Positions 23,398 to 31,140 are shown, counted from the first letter of the stretch. The stretch: DNA of 46,317 nt from Chloracidobacterium sp. (GCA_016711345.1 JADJTD010000012.1:1-46317), one strand, 5' to 3'. Notes: generated by a model not told the origin, from the letters alone. Made by a program: numbers and translations.

Positions 23398-23701
23398 TGA
23401 CCTCAGCTTTGTTATTGCTCACATCGCAAACAAAAGTGCCTGCCTTGAGGCGTTTGCGATGGTAGAACTGATAGCTCCAAGGGCTTGTTTTGGTGCCGGG
23501 CCATCGTGCCTTGCCCCAATTTGCGACAAAGTAATCACAAACCACGTTCTGCGTCGGATCTGTAAGCCGTGCCGGGTATGCGATCTTCATAGTCGCCGCT
23601 GCAGGCAGGGCTATATCAACAACAGCCGGTGTCGCCGTGCCCGTCGGCATTTGTGCCGACGCCGTAAAAAATAAGATTGTGATCAGTGCCAGTGTTTTCA
23701 T
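23387..23701 (-). CDS. secreted hypothetical protein
   Basis: 104 residues with a clear signal peptide (MKTLALITILFFTASA then QMP). The mature part has two cysteines (VVCDYFV, TFVCDVS) that could form a disulfide, and aromatic-rich WPGTKTSPWSYQFYHRK. There is no lipobox cysteine, so it is not a typical outer-membrane spanin. ATGA-type overlap with the upstream membrane protein gene; probably envelope or lysis related. Confidence 0.65.
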   Translation of the reverse strand: MKTLALITILFFTASAQMPTGTATPAVVDIALPAAATMKIAYPARLTDPTQNVVCDYFVANWGKARWPGTKTSPWSYQFYHRKRLKAGTFVCDVSNNKAEVNGY

Positions 23702-24006
23702 TTCCCTAGATTGATCTTTTCCTCGATACGCTGAATGTCTGCCCGCGTTTCGGAAAACTGCTGCTTGATGAAATCGGAGCGCTCGTCAAATAATTTAAGC
23801 AGCGTTCCGCTGATATGGATCTCGGAGTTTGCCGTGTGAACCTGAAAACTGCTCTGCATATTGTTCAGCGTCACTTCCATTTCATCGACTTTATCTGACA
23901 TTGACTTCCATCTCGCCGTCGAAATCCCGTAATGCACCGCCCAGCTAAAAACAATGCCGAGCAAGGTCAATACCTGAAACCAGTTAGTAGCCAGCCATTC
24001 GCCCAT
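23698..24006 (-). CDS. membrane-anchored coiled-coil protein (spanin- or XhlA-like)
   Basis: 102 residues: one N-terminal membrane segment (WFQVLTLLGIVFSWAVHYGI) then a long coiled coil (KVDEMEVTLNNMQSSF to IQRIEEKIN). This topology is that of inner-membrane spanins and of XhlA-type lysis accessories. It is in the lysis cluster. Exact type uncertain. Confidence 0.6.
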   Translation of the reverse strand: MGEWLATNWFQVLTLLGIVFSWAVHYGISTARWKSMSDKVDEMEVTLNNMQSSFQVHTANSEIHISGTLLKLFDERSDFIKQQFSETRADIQRIEEKINLGK

Positions 24007-24021
24007 TCGTGAGAGTTCCCC

Positions 24022-24150
24022 TTATTCAAAGATCACGCGGCCAAAGGCCTCCGCGATCCGCCACAACCCATAACCGCCAAAACAAAGAACGCCCGCGAAT
24101 ACCACGAGCCAGATGCGATTGATTATCTTTTGTCTTTGCTTCGGGTCCAT
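24022..24150 (-). CDS. 42-residue single-span membrane protein
   Basis: Short frame starting MDPKQRQKIINRIW, followed by a membrane segment LVVFAGVLCFGGYGLW and a short acidic end. The start lies inside the end of the neighbouring gene (28-nt overlap) and the stop is 16 nt before the next start. Basic N-terminus with a single span suggests a small holin or antiholin. Confidence 0.5.
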   Translation of the reverse strand: MDPKQRQKIINRIWLVVFAGVLCFGGYGLWRIAEAFGRVIFE

Positions 24151-24266
24151 TGATCTTCCTTTTCGCCTGGCGGCTGATAGCTTGTCAGAACAGCGTCCTT
24201 CCGCTGAGGCTTCTCAACGATCCGAAATCCCAACCAAAACAAAAGCATGAAAACCGCTGCTGACAT
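24123..24266 (-). CDS. 47-residue single-span membrane protein
   Basis: From the ATG at 24266 (TAATG overlap with the upstream stop) it reads MSAAVFMLLFWLGFRIVEK and then a hydrophilic, charged tail. N-terminal membrane span. A small lysis-cassette protein, possibly holin-related. Confidence 0.5.
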   Translation of the reverse strand: MSAAVFMLLFWLGFRIVEKPQRKDAVLTSYQPPGEKEDQWTRSKDKR

Positions 24267-24457
24267 TACTTTTTCTTCCTTCCGAAAAGCCCCTTGAGCA
24301 TCTTCGTTATTCCCCAACCGACCTCGGCGATCTGAGTGCCTTGATCGATCATCCCGTCAACCGAAGGCGGCGTGAATTCCTTCACCGTGTCCGCGACCTT
24401 TTTGCCCTTCTCGAAAGCCTGATCAACCTTTTCGGTTTTAGTTTTCTTATCGGCCAT
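24266..24457 (-). CDS. 63-residue lysine-rich protein in lysis cluster
   Basis: Lysine-rich at both ends (MADKKTKTEKVDQAFEKGKK; LKGLFGRKKK), with a weakly hydrophobic middle (IDQGTQIAEVGWGITKML). TAATG-coupled on both sides. No family recognised. Confidence 0.55.
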   Translation of the reverse strand: MADKKTKTEKVDQAFEKGKKVADTVKEFTPPSVDGMIDQGTQIAEVGWGITKMLKGLFGRKKK

Positions 24458-24642
24458 TACTTCCCCAAAGGGTTAGCCGATCCTTGTATGCGGCCCGTAA
24501 CTGCCTGAATGAACGCCAAAACACCCGCAATAATGGCAGATATCTCAGGATGCCCCGCGAAAAAGGTCGAAAAGAACACCAACGCAAAGTTAATCCCCTG
24601 AGCGACCATTGCTAAAATTCCGATAAATTGTGACCAAGTCAT
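24457..24642 (-). CDS. holin-like membrane protein
   Basis: 61 residues with two hydrophobic segments (FIGILAMVAQGINFALVFFS and ISAIIAGVLAFIQAVTG) split by GHPE, and a short C-terminal tail. It is immediately downstream of the endolysin gene, after AGGAG. Small two-span protein next to an endolysin: best holin candidate here. Confidence 0.6.
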   Translation of the reverse strand: MTWSQFIGILAMVAQGINFALVFFSTFFAGHPEISAIIAGVLAFIQAVTGRIQGSANPLGK

Positions 24643-24655
24643 AATAGTTTTTCTC

Positions 24656-25303
24656 CTATCTGATTTTCAGCTTCTGCCCGACCTTGATCAGGTCAGATTT
24701 CAGCCCGTTCAACTTCTTAATTTCGGCCACCGAAAGGCCGTATTCGATCGATAAACCCGACAGCGTGTCGCCCTTTTTCACAACGTGAATCGGCGGCTTT
24801 GCGGCAGAGATGGTCGTGTCGGCGGCGAGTGTGGGTCCGCTTTCGCCGTCGGCTTTCTCTGTCAGCGAGCCCGGGTTCCCGCCTGCCGGAACAGCCGCGG
24901 AAATGTGCCAGTCCCGTTCGTCGTCGTACAGTGTCGGATCGGAAACGACTGAAATATGAGCGTGATGATCGTGCGGATTAACGCCGGAGTAAGTCTTCCA
25001 GCGCTGCAAATTACTACCTTCAACCGTGATCTTGCCTTCGTAAATGATGTATTTGACCCGCTTGTCACGGCTCGCACAGATCGCGTCAACGACAGCCTTG
25101 ATCGAATGAATGTCCGGCGCGAGGTCTTCGTCGATATCGATCGCACAGACAACGCCGGCCGCGTTCGGATTGTGATCGCTCTTGCGGTTTTTGTGCGATA
25201 GATCGCCGATCCATCCGTCGGACCGCTTATCCCGATTCGGATACGCAGCATTGATCTGCTGATCGCGTAGATGTGCAAGGCTTTTGGCAAGACGATATGT
25301 CAC
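24656..25303 (-). CDS. endolysin: M15-type peptidase with LysM domain
   Basis: 215 residues from a GTG start. Residues ~35-125 have the peptidase M15 layout: SDHNPNAAGVVCAIDID with the metal-binding His/Asp, and HDHHAHISV with the second His pair. A linker follows, then a LysM peptidoglycan-binding domain (HVVKKGDTLSGLSIEYGLSV, IKKLNGLKSDLIKVGQKLKI). It cuts cell wall peptide stems at lysis. No signal peptide, so it needs a holin. The 25-bp G7 motif lies 29 bp upstream. Confidence 0.9.
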   Translation of the reverse strand: MTYRLAKSLAHLRDQQINAAYPNRDKRSDGWIGDLSHKNRKSDHNPNAAGVVCAIDIDEDLAPDIHSIKAVVDAICASRDKRVKYIIYEGKITVEGSNLQRWKTYSGVNPHDHHAHISVVSDPTLYDDERDWHISAAVPAGGNPGSLTEKADGESGPTLAADTTISAAKPPIHVVKKGDTLSGLSIEYGLSVAEIKKLNGLKSDLIKVGQKLKIR

Positions 25304-25331
25304 GCCAAACAGATTATTTTTTTTTGGCTTT

Positions 25332-25356
25332 AATTAAGTTTTAGGGGGGGATAAAT
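25332..25356. repeat. 25-bp G7 motif, copy 2 (upstream of endolysin gene)
   Basis: 24 of 25 bases match 16918-16942, including the run of seven G. On the minus strand it forms the last codons of the winged-helix gene (LSPPKT then TAA) and ends 29 bp before the endolysin start. Placement before a late gene in both cases suggests a promoter or regulatory site. Confidence 0.6.
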
Positions 25357-25729
25357 TGCCGACGGTTTCAGTCTTCAGCCGCATCCGGCGAGCCTTTCGA
25401 CCACTGCCCGATCCCGCGGGATCGGCATTGTAAAACACGATCTCACCGTCAGATTCAAGCTCACCGGCCAGCCGCGAGATCACGTCAACATGCCACTTGA
25501 AATGAGCCTTGAGTTCAACGATTGAGCAGTTTCCACCCATTTTTCGCATGTATTGCAGGATCGCCTTTTTCTTTTCCCGAACACTGAAACCATAGTGGCT
25601 GTCCATCAGATTCGCCGCCCTATGAAGAGCCGTGGCCGCAAAGGTGTCAGGAGCTTCCGAAGCAAGCAACTTCACCCTCGCCGCAAACGACAAGCCCTCA
25701 CGCTTTACCTCATAATCCAATTCGACCAT
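25334..25729 (-). CDS. winged-helix-like hypothetical protein
   Basis: 131 residues. The C-terminal half looks like a winged helix: AILQYMRKMGGNCSIVEL as helix 1-2, KAHFKWHVDVISRLAGELES as recognition helix region, DGEIVFYN as wing. The last codons coincide with the G7 motif. It might regulate the late genes downstream, including endolysin; this is inference from fold and place. Confidence 0.5.
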   Translation of the reverse strand: MVELDYEVKREGLSFAARVKLLASEAPDTFAATALHRAANLMDSHYGFSVREKKKAILQYMRKMGGNCSIVELKAHFKWHVDVISRLAGELESDGEIVFYNADPAGSGSGRKARRMRLKTETVGNLSPPKT

Positions 25730-25730
25730 T

Positions 25731-26627
25731 TTACCTAATGAGATGTGGTTGATATGAAACCTTTGGAAGACGCGCTCCTTTTGAACTGTTGCAGCTTTGG
25801 CACGCTGGAATGATGTTTGCCGCGGTATGATTGCCTTCCATTTTCACGGGAACGATATGATCTTTTGTAAGTGGCTTTTTCAATCCACAATACGCGCATT
25901 TGAACCGATAGGCGGCTTTAATTGCCCGCCACTGTGTTTCAGTAAGATCAACAATGGCGTTTTTTAAGTGAGTCCGTCGCCGATACCGTTGAGCGGAAAT
26001 AGCGGCGGGATTGTTCTTTTTCCATTGCACGCGATTTTGACGCTTTTTCTCTGGGTCTCGCCGGTCATCGCACGCCCGTTTTATTTCTTTTTGGGCAGCA
26101 CGGTAAAGAGCAGGGTCGTATTTTAGGATTGGGCAAATCTTGGTATGTGCTTTCTTTAGCCGGACGCCTTGTGCTTTTATACGTTCGATGTCCTTTTTTA
26201 ATTCCTGAATATCACGGATGTTTCTTATTTGGGCTCGCCAGTTGTTGATGTAATCTCTCCGTTTTTCTCTGTGCTGTGATAAGCGAATAGGGTCGTTTTT
26301 TAATCTGTGACGCCATTCGAGGGCGTTCTGTCTAGTGCTTTCTTGGGTTCTAATTCGAGTCGCAGCCTTTCGCTCTTTCCATTCATCCTCTGAAATTTTC
26401 TGATACTTGTAATTTCTCGCTTGTAACTCTTTGACGCGCTCGGGATGGTCCGCCTGCCATTGACGGGATCGCTGATCGATCTTTTCCTTGTTCGCGAGAT
26501 AGTGCTTTCGAAAACGGATCGCGTGACAGTTTCGACACTGCGAACTAATGCCCGATTTCAAATGTGCATCCTTCGGGAATGCCGTGATCGGCTGTTCAGT
26601 TTTGCATTTGGTGCAAACTTTATTCAT
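25731..26627 (-). CDS. HNH endonuclease with N-terminal zinc ribbon
   Basis: 298 residues. The N-terminus has CTKCKTEQPITAF and QCRNCH, a four-cysteine zinc ribbon; a long basic helical stretch follows (about 60-220); the C-terminus is HNH: KCAYCGLKKPLTKDHIVPV, then NIIPACQSCNSSKG. HNH nucleases near packaging genes can assist terminase cutting, but this one is several genes upstream, so a homing-type role is equally possible. Confidence 0.85.
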   Translation of the reverse strand: MNKVCTKCKTEQPITAFPKDAHLKSGISSQCRNCHAIRFRKHYLANKEKIDQRSRQWQADHPERVKELQARNYKYQKISEDEWKERKAATRIRTQESTRQNALEWRHRLKNDPIRLSQHREKRRDYINNWRAQIRNIRDIQELKKDIERIKAQGVRLKKAHTKICPILKYDPALYRAAQKEIKRACDDRRDPEKKRQNRVQWKKNNPAAISAQRYRRRTHLKNAIVDLTETQWRAIKAAYRFKCAYCGLKKPLTKDHIVPVKMEGNHTAANIIPACQSCNSSKGARLPKVSYQPHLIR

Positions 26628-26829
26628 AAAATCCGTTGTCGTTGAAATTCATTTTTTTAATAGAAAAGAAGACCCCTCGGGCTCTTGCGATACCCGCGAT
26701 TCTGATGATGACCTTAGGACCCGTGAAATTCTCACTCATCACTTCCTCCTGCTCTCTCTGGTATGGCTCGATCTTTTGCCACGCGATATATTCATTGGCA
26801 AACCACCAAAGCGTATCTGTCGCGTCTTC
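26620..26829 (-). CDS. hypothetical protein, 5' end lost in GC tract
   Basis: An open frame runs out of the GC-only tract: EDATDTLWWFANEYIAWQKI, then EPYQREQEEVMSENF, and on to NDNGFYE with a stop at 26620 that overlaps the ATG of the HNH gene. An ATG at 26739 behind AGGAGGAAGTG could start a 39-residue version, but the upstream part reads like genuine protein. The true start was probably replaced by the GC tract. Confidence 0.5.
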   Translation of the reverse strand, partial: EDATDTLWWFANEYIAWQKIEPYQREQEEVMSENFTGPKVIIRIAGIARARGVFFSIKKMNFNDNGFYE

Positions 26830-26908
26830 CCCCCGGCCCCCCGCCCCCCCGGGGCGGGGGGGCCCCGCGGGCCCGGGCCCCCCGGGGCCGCCCGGCGGGG
26901 GGGGCCCC
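26829..26908. other. 80-nt tract of only G and C (probable assembly artefact)
   Basis: Not a single A or T in 80 bases, in long C and G runs, flanked on both sides by normal sequence that codes in different frames. It interrupts the gene boundary between 26909-27656 and 26620-26829. It resembles a bad gap fill or mis-basecalled segment rather than phage DNA. Confidence 0.8.
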
Positions 26909-27656
26909 TGTTCGCCCCGTGCTTTGCGAGTTGGGCTAAGTGGAAGGTCGCCGCAAAGTCACCAACTCTCTCAAGTTCCTCGTCGTCACCGATGTCAAAA
27001 TTCTCACTGTAAAGCCAAGAAGCCTCGTGCTTCAAGGCCTCCCTGTCGGCTTTGGCGGGGTTGATCGTTGAACAAAAATGTCGATGTCCGGGAAGGGCCT
27101 CTTTGCATTCCTCGCAATGTCGATCCGGTCGAGTACATACGCCATTCTGTTTCCGATGCCCACATTCACAAACGCCCGCCTCCCTGTCGGCTTTGGCATC
27201 AGCCTGCGGTTTGGTTGGTTGTTCGGCCGCGACATCGCCGCATTGCGGGCAACGATCAAACGCAGTGCCGTTCCAAGTATGTCCGCAAGATAAACCGAGC
27301 CTCAAGCGGCTTTGAAACTCACTCGCACCGCCAGCGGGCCTGCATCGCTTCAAGTCTATGCCGTCCTCGTAGGCGTTCTTACCGCATTTCGTGCAAGTAT
27401 CTGAAAAGGTGAAGGCGTGACTGCCAGCGGGTTCGGCGGCGGTCAGGGCGGCGTTGTAAATTAGCAACGGCTTCCCTGCCAACTGATTCAACGCGTCAAT
27501 ATCAGAGTGCAAAAGACAAGTATTGCCGTCAGGATATGCCCCTGTTTTAATCCAGTAACCGTCTTGCCCTTGGTCGTATTCCAGTCTTGGCAGTGGTCTC
27601 GCCGCGTCTTGGGCTGCGCCTCGCTCGGCGGGTTGTGGTGTCGGGGTTTTAGTCAT
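26909..27656 (-). CDS. cysteine-rich multi-zinc-ribbon protein, 3' end uncertain
   Basis: At least 249 residues before the GC tract. Several CxxC knuckles: CTKCGKNAYEDGIDLKRC, SCGHTWNGTAFDRCPQCG, CECGHRKQNGVC and CEECKEALPGHRHFC. N-terminus MTKTPTPQPAERGAAQ. The frame stays open through the GC tract to 26739, but that tail is not credible. Possibly a DNA- or RNA-binding protein. ATGA overlap with the gene upstream. Confidence 0.65.
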
Positions 27657-27843
27657 TTTGATTGCTCCTGTGCGTCTATAATTGCTGGCGTTGGCACTGG
27701 ATAGTGCTTCTCAAAAAGAACTAGCACATCGCCAACAAAATCCAACCACTTCTGGTCAACCTCAGAAGACGGGTGAACAAATAGTTGTGGTGGCGTTGAT
27801 TCGTTCTCAAAATAGTAATCGTGAATTGGTGTTTTACGTTCAT
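27653..27843 (-). CDS. small acidic hypothetical protein, frameshifted near start
   Basis: A good coding frame reads RKTPIHDYYFENESTPPQ, then KWLDFVGDVLVLFEKHYPV to DAQEQSK, and ends by ATGA overlap with the next gene, but it has no start. The ATG at 27843 is out of frame by one; adding one A in GAAC would give MKRKTPIHDYYF. AAAGGG lies at the right distance. So one missing base is likely. Confidence 0.55.
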
Positions 27844-27864
27844 ATTACCCTTTCGTGATTATCC

Positions 27865-27893
27865 TTGACGGTAGGTATAAATTTTGCTATTAT
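27865..27893 (+). promoter_or_regulatory. sigma-70 promoter of the lone transposase gene
   Basis: TTGACG (27865-27870), a 17-bp spacer and TATTAT (27888-27893), 27 bp before the ATG at 27920 on the plus strand. Good match to the vegetative consensus. Confidence 0.65.
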
Positions 27894-27894
27894 T

Positions 27895-27918
27895 ATAGTT
27901 AGTCGAGAGGCTAACTAT
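27895..27918 (+). promoter_or_regulatory. leader hairpin holding the ribosome-binding site of the transposase
   Basis: ATAGTTAG and CTAACTAT form an 8-bp stem around the loop TCGAGAGG, which holds the only Shine-Dalgarno-like bases (GAGAGG), 2 nt before the ATG. Such folding commonly limits transposase synthesis. Confidence 0.5.
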
Positions 27919-27919
27919 T

Positions 27920-28818
27920 ATGAAAGCAGCAGTTAAACCCAAAATGAAGCGATATACGGTCAAAGATTTTCGTAATCAATTTCCGACCGATGATGCCTGT
28001 CTCGAATATCTCAAAGATTTGCTATATCCAGAGGGTATCACCTGTAAAAAGTGCGAGAAAATCACCAAGCACCATAAAGTAGCCTCACGCCGAAGCTATT
28101 CGTGTCAAATTTGCGGTCATCACGTTCACCCGACCGCCGGAACCATCTATCACAAATCAACAACGCCTTTGACCGATTGGTTTTATGCCGTCTTTCTTAT
28201 GGCTTCAACACGGTGCGGCATATCAGCTAAACAGCTTGAACGTGAATTAGGCGTTACCTATAAAACCGCTTGGCGTATGTTTAAGCAAATTCGATCTATG
28301 CTTGACGAATCCGACGCCGACAAACTGACCGGAAAAGTTGAAGTTGACGAAACATACATAGGCGGTAAGCACATCGGCACAAATATCAGAGGTCGCAACA
28401 CCAAAACCAAAGCCGTCGTTGCTGGAGCCGTAGAGCGTGACGGTGGCAAAGTCAAAACGAAAGTTATCCCAGAGGAAGCGCTCCGACCTTACTTAATTTT
28501 GTCTGCAATTCTATCGAGACTCAATCGACCGTATTTACCGACGAATGGAAGTCCTACAACAAAGTCAAAGATCACGGCTACACCCACCACCGCATTTATC
28601 ACGGTAAACGGGTTTATGTGCAAGGCGAAAATCATACAAATACCATTGAAGGCTTTTGGTCAATCCTCAAAGGTGGCATTAAAGGCGTTTACAGGCACAC
28701 GAGCCGTCAGCATCTACAAAGCTATGTCAATGAATACGCGTTTCGTTACAACCGCCGAAACGACGAAACGCCTATGTTTCTTCAGTTTCTTGGTCAGGTT
28801 CGCAAATCCGTTGACTAG
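27920..28818 (+). CDS. IS1595-type (ISXO2-like) transposase, one frameshift
   Basis: N-terminal zinc ribbon (CKKCEKITKHH, SCQICGHHVHP), then a DDE domain with VEVDETYIGGK, STVFTDEWKSYN and NTIEGFWSILKGGIKGVY. The frame is lost near 28470 and resumes from SAPTLLNF to the stop at 28818, so two partial frames need joining into about 299 residues. Either a decayed element or a sequencing indel. It reads against its neighbours and overlaps a 46-residue gene tail to tail. No terminal inverted repeats found by eye. Confidence 0.85.
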
Positions 28819-28955
28819 CCTTTTTTTAAGGCGTCCTGAAAATCCTCTTGCGAGAACATTTCTTCGTCGGCTTCCGAGATTTCTTGGACGGCCTGATTAG
28901 AAGTCTTTTTCACGTCTTCTTTTTGTTTTATTTTTACGGTGCGTTCACTGACCAT
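28815..28955 (-). CDS. 46-residue acidic protein
   Basis: Starts MVSERTVKIKQKEDVKK and ends EEMFSQEDFQDALKKG; highly charged, no hydrophobic core. Overlaps the end of the gene upstream by 22 nt and the transposase stop at its other end. Last of a three-gene set with the two genes above it. Function unknown. Confidence 0.55.
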   Translation of the reverse strand: MVSERTVKIKQKEDVKKTSNQAVQEISEADEEMFSQEDFQDALKKG

Positions 28956-29254
28956 AATTTCTCTCGTAATTCACTAAATTTCGCCTGCACGCTATCGCCT
29001 ATAACTAACTGTTTAGATGCCACCTCTGGAAATTTATCACTACCTTTTATTGTAATTTGTAGTTTTGAGAAGTGAAAATTCAGGTCTGACGCATCTTTGT
29101 TTTGAGTAAATTCCTGCCACCCCTCTTCAATAAAGTCTCTTTCCCTAGGGTCTAATTCTTGGTATATCACTAGAACTGTATCCTCATTATTCTGTAATTG
29201 TTTTGGCGGTTTATCCACAAACTTTAGTCTTTTCAAGCCTTTACCTCTAAACAT
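28934..29254 (-). CDS. hypothetical protein, part of three-gene set
   Basis: 106 residues from the ATG at 29254 (TAATG overlap with the membrane protein gene). N-terminus basic (MFRGKGLKRLKFV), then VLVIYQELDPRERDFIEEGW. Soluble, mixed alpha/beta. No family recognised. Confidence 0.6.
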   Translation of the reverse strand: MFRGKGLKRLKFVDKPPKQLQNNEDTVLVIYQELDPRERDFIEEGWQEFTQNKDASDLNFHFSKLQITIKGSDKFPEVASKQLVIGDSVQAKFSELREKLWSVNAP

Positions 29255-29943
29255 TATATCACCGCCCAATTCTTTTCAACGGCAATGTCGAAAACTGAAT
29301 GGTTTACGATCTTCAAAGTAAAAGCAATATAATCTAAAACTCCGTGCTTACCGCTATCCGCAATCCACGCCTTTGTGGGCTGAATGGTAACAAACCATTC
29401 AGGAAATTGAGCGTGGGATGCCGCTAATTCATATAGCCATTTTTTGCTTTCATAATGCCCCTCTAATGTAGTGTAATTATCGCCCGCCCGAACCAGAGAT
29501 TGCTTCAGCCCATCAATTTCTTTTTGTTGTTCCCGCAGGTCTTGCTTGTGGTTCTCTTTAAGCCGTTCAATTCTTGCGCTAAGCGTGTCAATTTCCGTTT
29601 TCCGCCCCTCATTTTCGGCATATACAGCTTGATAACGACCTCGCAATTCATCATCTGGCTCGGCGTCCGGTAAGATTGATAACCCTTTTCCTGAATCCCC
29701 ATTTTCTGTGGCTTGACCGCTTCGCCACTGTTTCAACCAGATCAGGCCGTTCAAAAGCCACACGGTTGCACAAAGAGTAGAAACAGAAATAAGACTGACT
29801 GCCCAAAGCGGCAATTCTTTGACGTAGGCAGAATATCCGGTAAGTGTAGTCACTGCCACACCTCCTGCATACCAAAGTACCTGAAAGATAAAATTGCCGA
29901 GAACGCCCTGCGTGAGAGGCTTATTGGCAAGCGGATTTTGCAT
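29254..29943 (-). CDS. two-span membrane protein with cytoplasmic coiled coil
   Basis: 229 residues: two N-terminal membrane segments (FIFQVLWYAGGVAVTTLTGY; WAVSLISVSTLCATVWLLNG), a coiled coil (EGRKTEIDTLSARIERLKEN to DLREQQKEIDGLKQSL) and a C-terminal globular part. No ribosome site is evident at the ATG. The form suits a sensor, exclusion or host-interaction protein, but nothing specific is recognised. TAATG-coupled to the next gene. Confidence 0.6.
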   Translation of the reverse strand: MQNPLANKPLTQGVLGNFIFQVLWYAGGVAVTTLTGYSAYVKELPLWAVSLISVSTLCATVWLLNGLIWLKQWRSGQATENGDSGKGLSILPDAEPDDELRGRYQAVYAENEGRKTEIDTLSARIERLKENHKQDLREQQKEIDGLKQSLVRAGDNYTTLEGHYESKKWLYELAASHAQFPEWFVTIQPTKAWIADSGKHGVLDYIAFTLKIVNHSVFDIAVEKNWAVI

Positions 29944-29981
29944 AAGAAAAGACCAAAAATGTTAATATAACATAAAATCAT

Positions 29982-30521
29982 TCATTTACCTCCCTTGAGG
30001 GTATAAGCACGTACCCTTTTAGTGCTTTCCCGTATTGCTATCAATTGTTCAAGAATTTCTAACAACAGTTCCATCATTAGAACGCCTATCGGATTATGAG
30101 CGGATCGGGTAAACAACTCCACGCGCTCAGCAAGTTCTTGTTGTTTGTCATTTTCATCACGTTCTCCTCCCTGCGGGTTCAGTGCCTCGAACGGCTGAGG
30201 CTCGGTGTCTTTTGTTATCGCTTTTCGCAGTTGCCGTCTCAAAGTGTCAACGTCATCAGCTATACCTAAATCCTCGACTCCGTTAAATGCCGCATCAACT
30301 CTTCCGAGAACGGCAATTGATGTTTCAATTTTCTCTTTGAGAATCGCGACCTCGGACATCGCGGCGGCGTGTTCGTTGGCTAGAGATTTGAGGTCGTTGG
30401 TGTCACATATACGAGTACAGCCTATTTCTAAGTGCAAATACTGCGGGCAGCGATACACAGTCTCGTCTAGCGGAATTGTCTTTATACACTCCAAAATCGT
30501 CTCGATCTTTGCTTCGTTCAT
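29982..30521 (-). CDS. hypothetical coiled-coil protein
   Basis: 179 residues, helical throughout: MNEAKIETILECIKTIPLDE, then EHAAAMSEVAILKEKIETSI and MELLLEILEQLIAIREST. Cysteines near the N-terminus (YRCPQYLHLEIGCTRICD) may bind metal. Overlaps the upstream gene by ATGA. Confidence 0.55.
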   Translation of the reverse strand: MNEAKIETILECIKTIPLDETVYRCPQYLHLEIGCTRICDTNDLKSLANEHAAAMSEVAILKEKIETSIAVLGRVDAAFNGVEDLGIADDVDTLRRQLRKAITKDTEPQPFEALNPQGGERDENDKQQELAERVELFTRSAHNPIGVLMMELLLEILEQLIAIRESTKRVRAYTLKGGK

Positions 30522-30796
30522 ACAGCCTCCATTTCGTCTAGGATTGCTCGAAAATCCGCTTTTGTCTCCAAATAACCCTGAGCATAGTAACCGTCCTCAT
30601 CGCCGTCTTTACGGGCTTTCATCGCCTCCACCCGCGCCCTCAACGTCGCTATGAGGGCTTTCTCGCGTTCGAGTGCGAAGTCTGCCATGTCGATATGTTT
30701 CGGATTATAGTTCTTTGGCGTTTCAGCGCCCTGTGCCGCAAAAGTATCATCAATCCATTTTATTGCTTCCTTTTGGACTTTCCGCCGATTATCCAT
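30518..30796 (-). CDS. hypothetical helical protein
   Basis: 92 residues, MDNRRKVQKEAIKWIDDTFA start and a central helix ALEREKALIATLRARVEAMK. No known domain. Overlaps both neighbours by a few bases, so part of the early leftward operon. Confidence 0.55.
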   Translation of the reverse strand: MDNRRKVQKEAIKWIDDTFAAQGAETPKNYNPKHIDMADFALEREKALIATLRARVEAMKARKDGDEDGYYAQGYLETKADFRAILDEMEAV

Positions 30797-31116
30797 TTTC
30801 GTTCTCCTTTAGTTTTTCGATGTATTTACACGCGGGCGATTTTCCCTCAATGCGTCTATTTTCCGCGTCGTGTAACTCCTCGACCGTTAAAAAGCCCAAC
30901 CGCTGAATCAGGACACACGCCCATCGGACAGCGGATGGCGTCGGCTAATGCTATTTTCAGCTTCGCAATCTCCAACGCCTTCGCTCGCTGTCCGGCGTCG
31001 AAGCCTGCCACGAATATATCTTGTTCGCCTGCTTTTGCGTAAACCTCTGGCTCGACGTGATTCATCCACGTTTTCCAAGCCAACTTCGCCTCGTCGCCTT
31101 TGTTTTGGTTGCTCAT
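30789..31116 (-). CDS. small hypothetical protein, probable frameshift near its middle
   Basis: The start gives MSNQNKGDEAKLAWKTWMNH to KLKIALADAIR, 60-odd residues. After that a second frame reads more like protein, RWACVLIQRLGFLTVEELHD, DAENRRIEGKSPACKYIEKL, and ends at 30789 overlapping the next ATG. The uncorrected frame instead ends at 30856. One indel near 30930 would join them into about 108 residues. Confidence 0.5.
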
Positions 31117-31140
31117 ATTACTTTTCCTGTCGTCGTTATT

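Noticed and set aside
25332..25356. G7 motif as a cos packaging site
   Set aside because: It occurs twice, at unrelated places, neither next to the terminase genes, so a unique cutting site is unlikely.
26739..26908. Proline/glycine/arginine-rich C-terminus of the multi-zinc-ribbon protein
   Set aside because: Encoded by the G/C-only tract and the sequence after it, where another frame is clearly the coding one.
27657..29000. Terminal inverted repeats of the lone IS1595-type element
   Set aside because: Only a 7-base match (GTGAATT) was found on the two sides, which is expected by chance.
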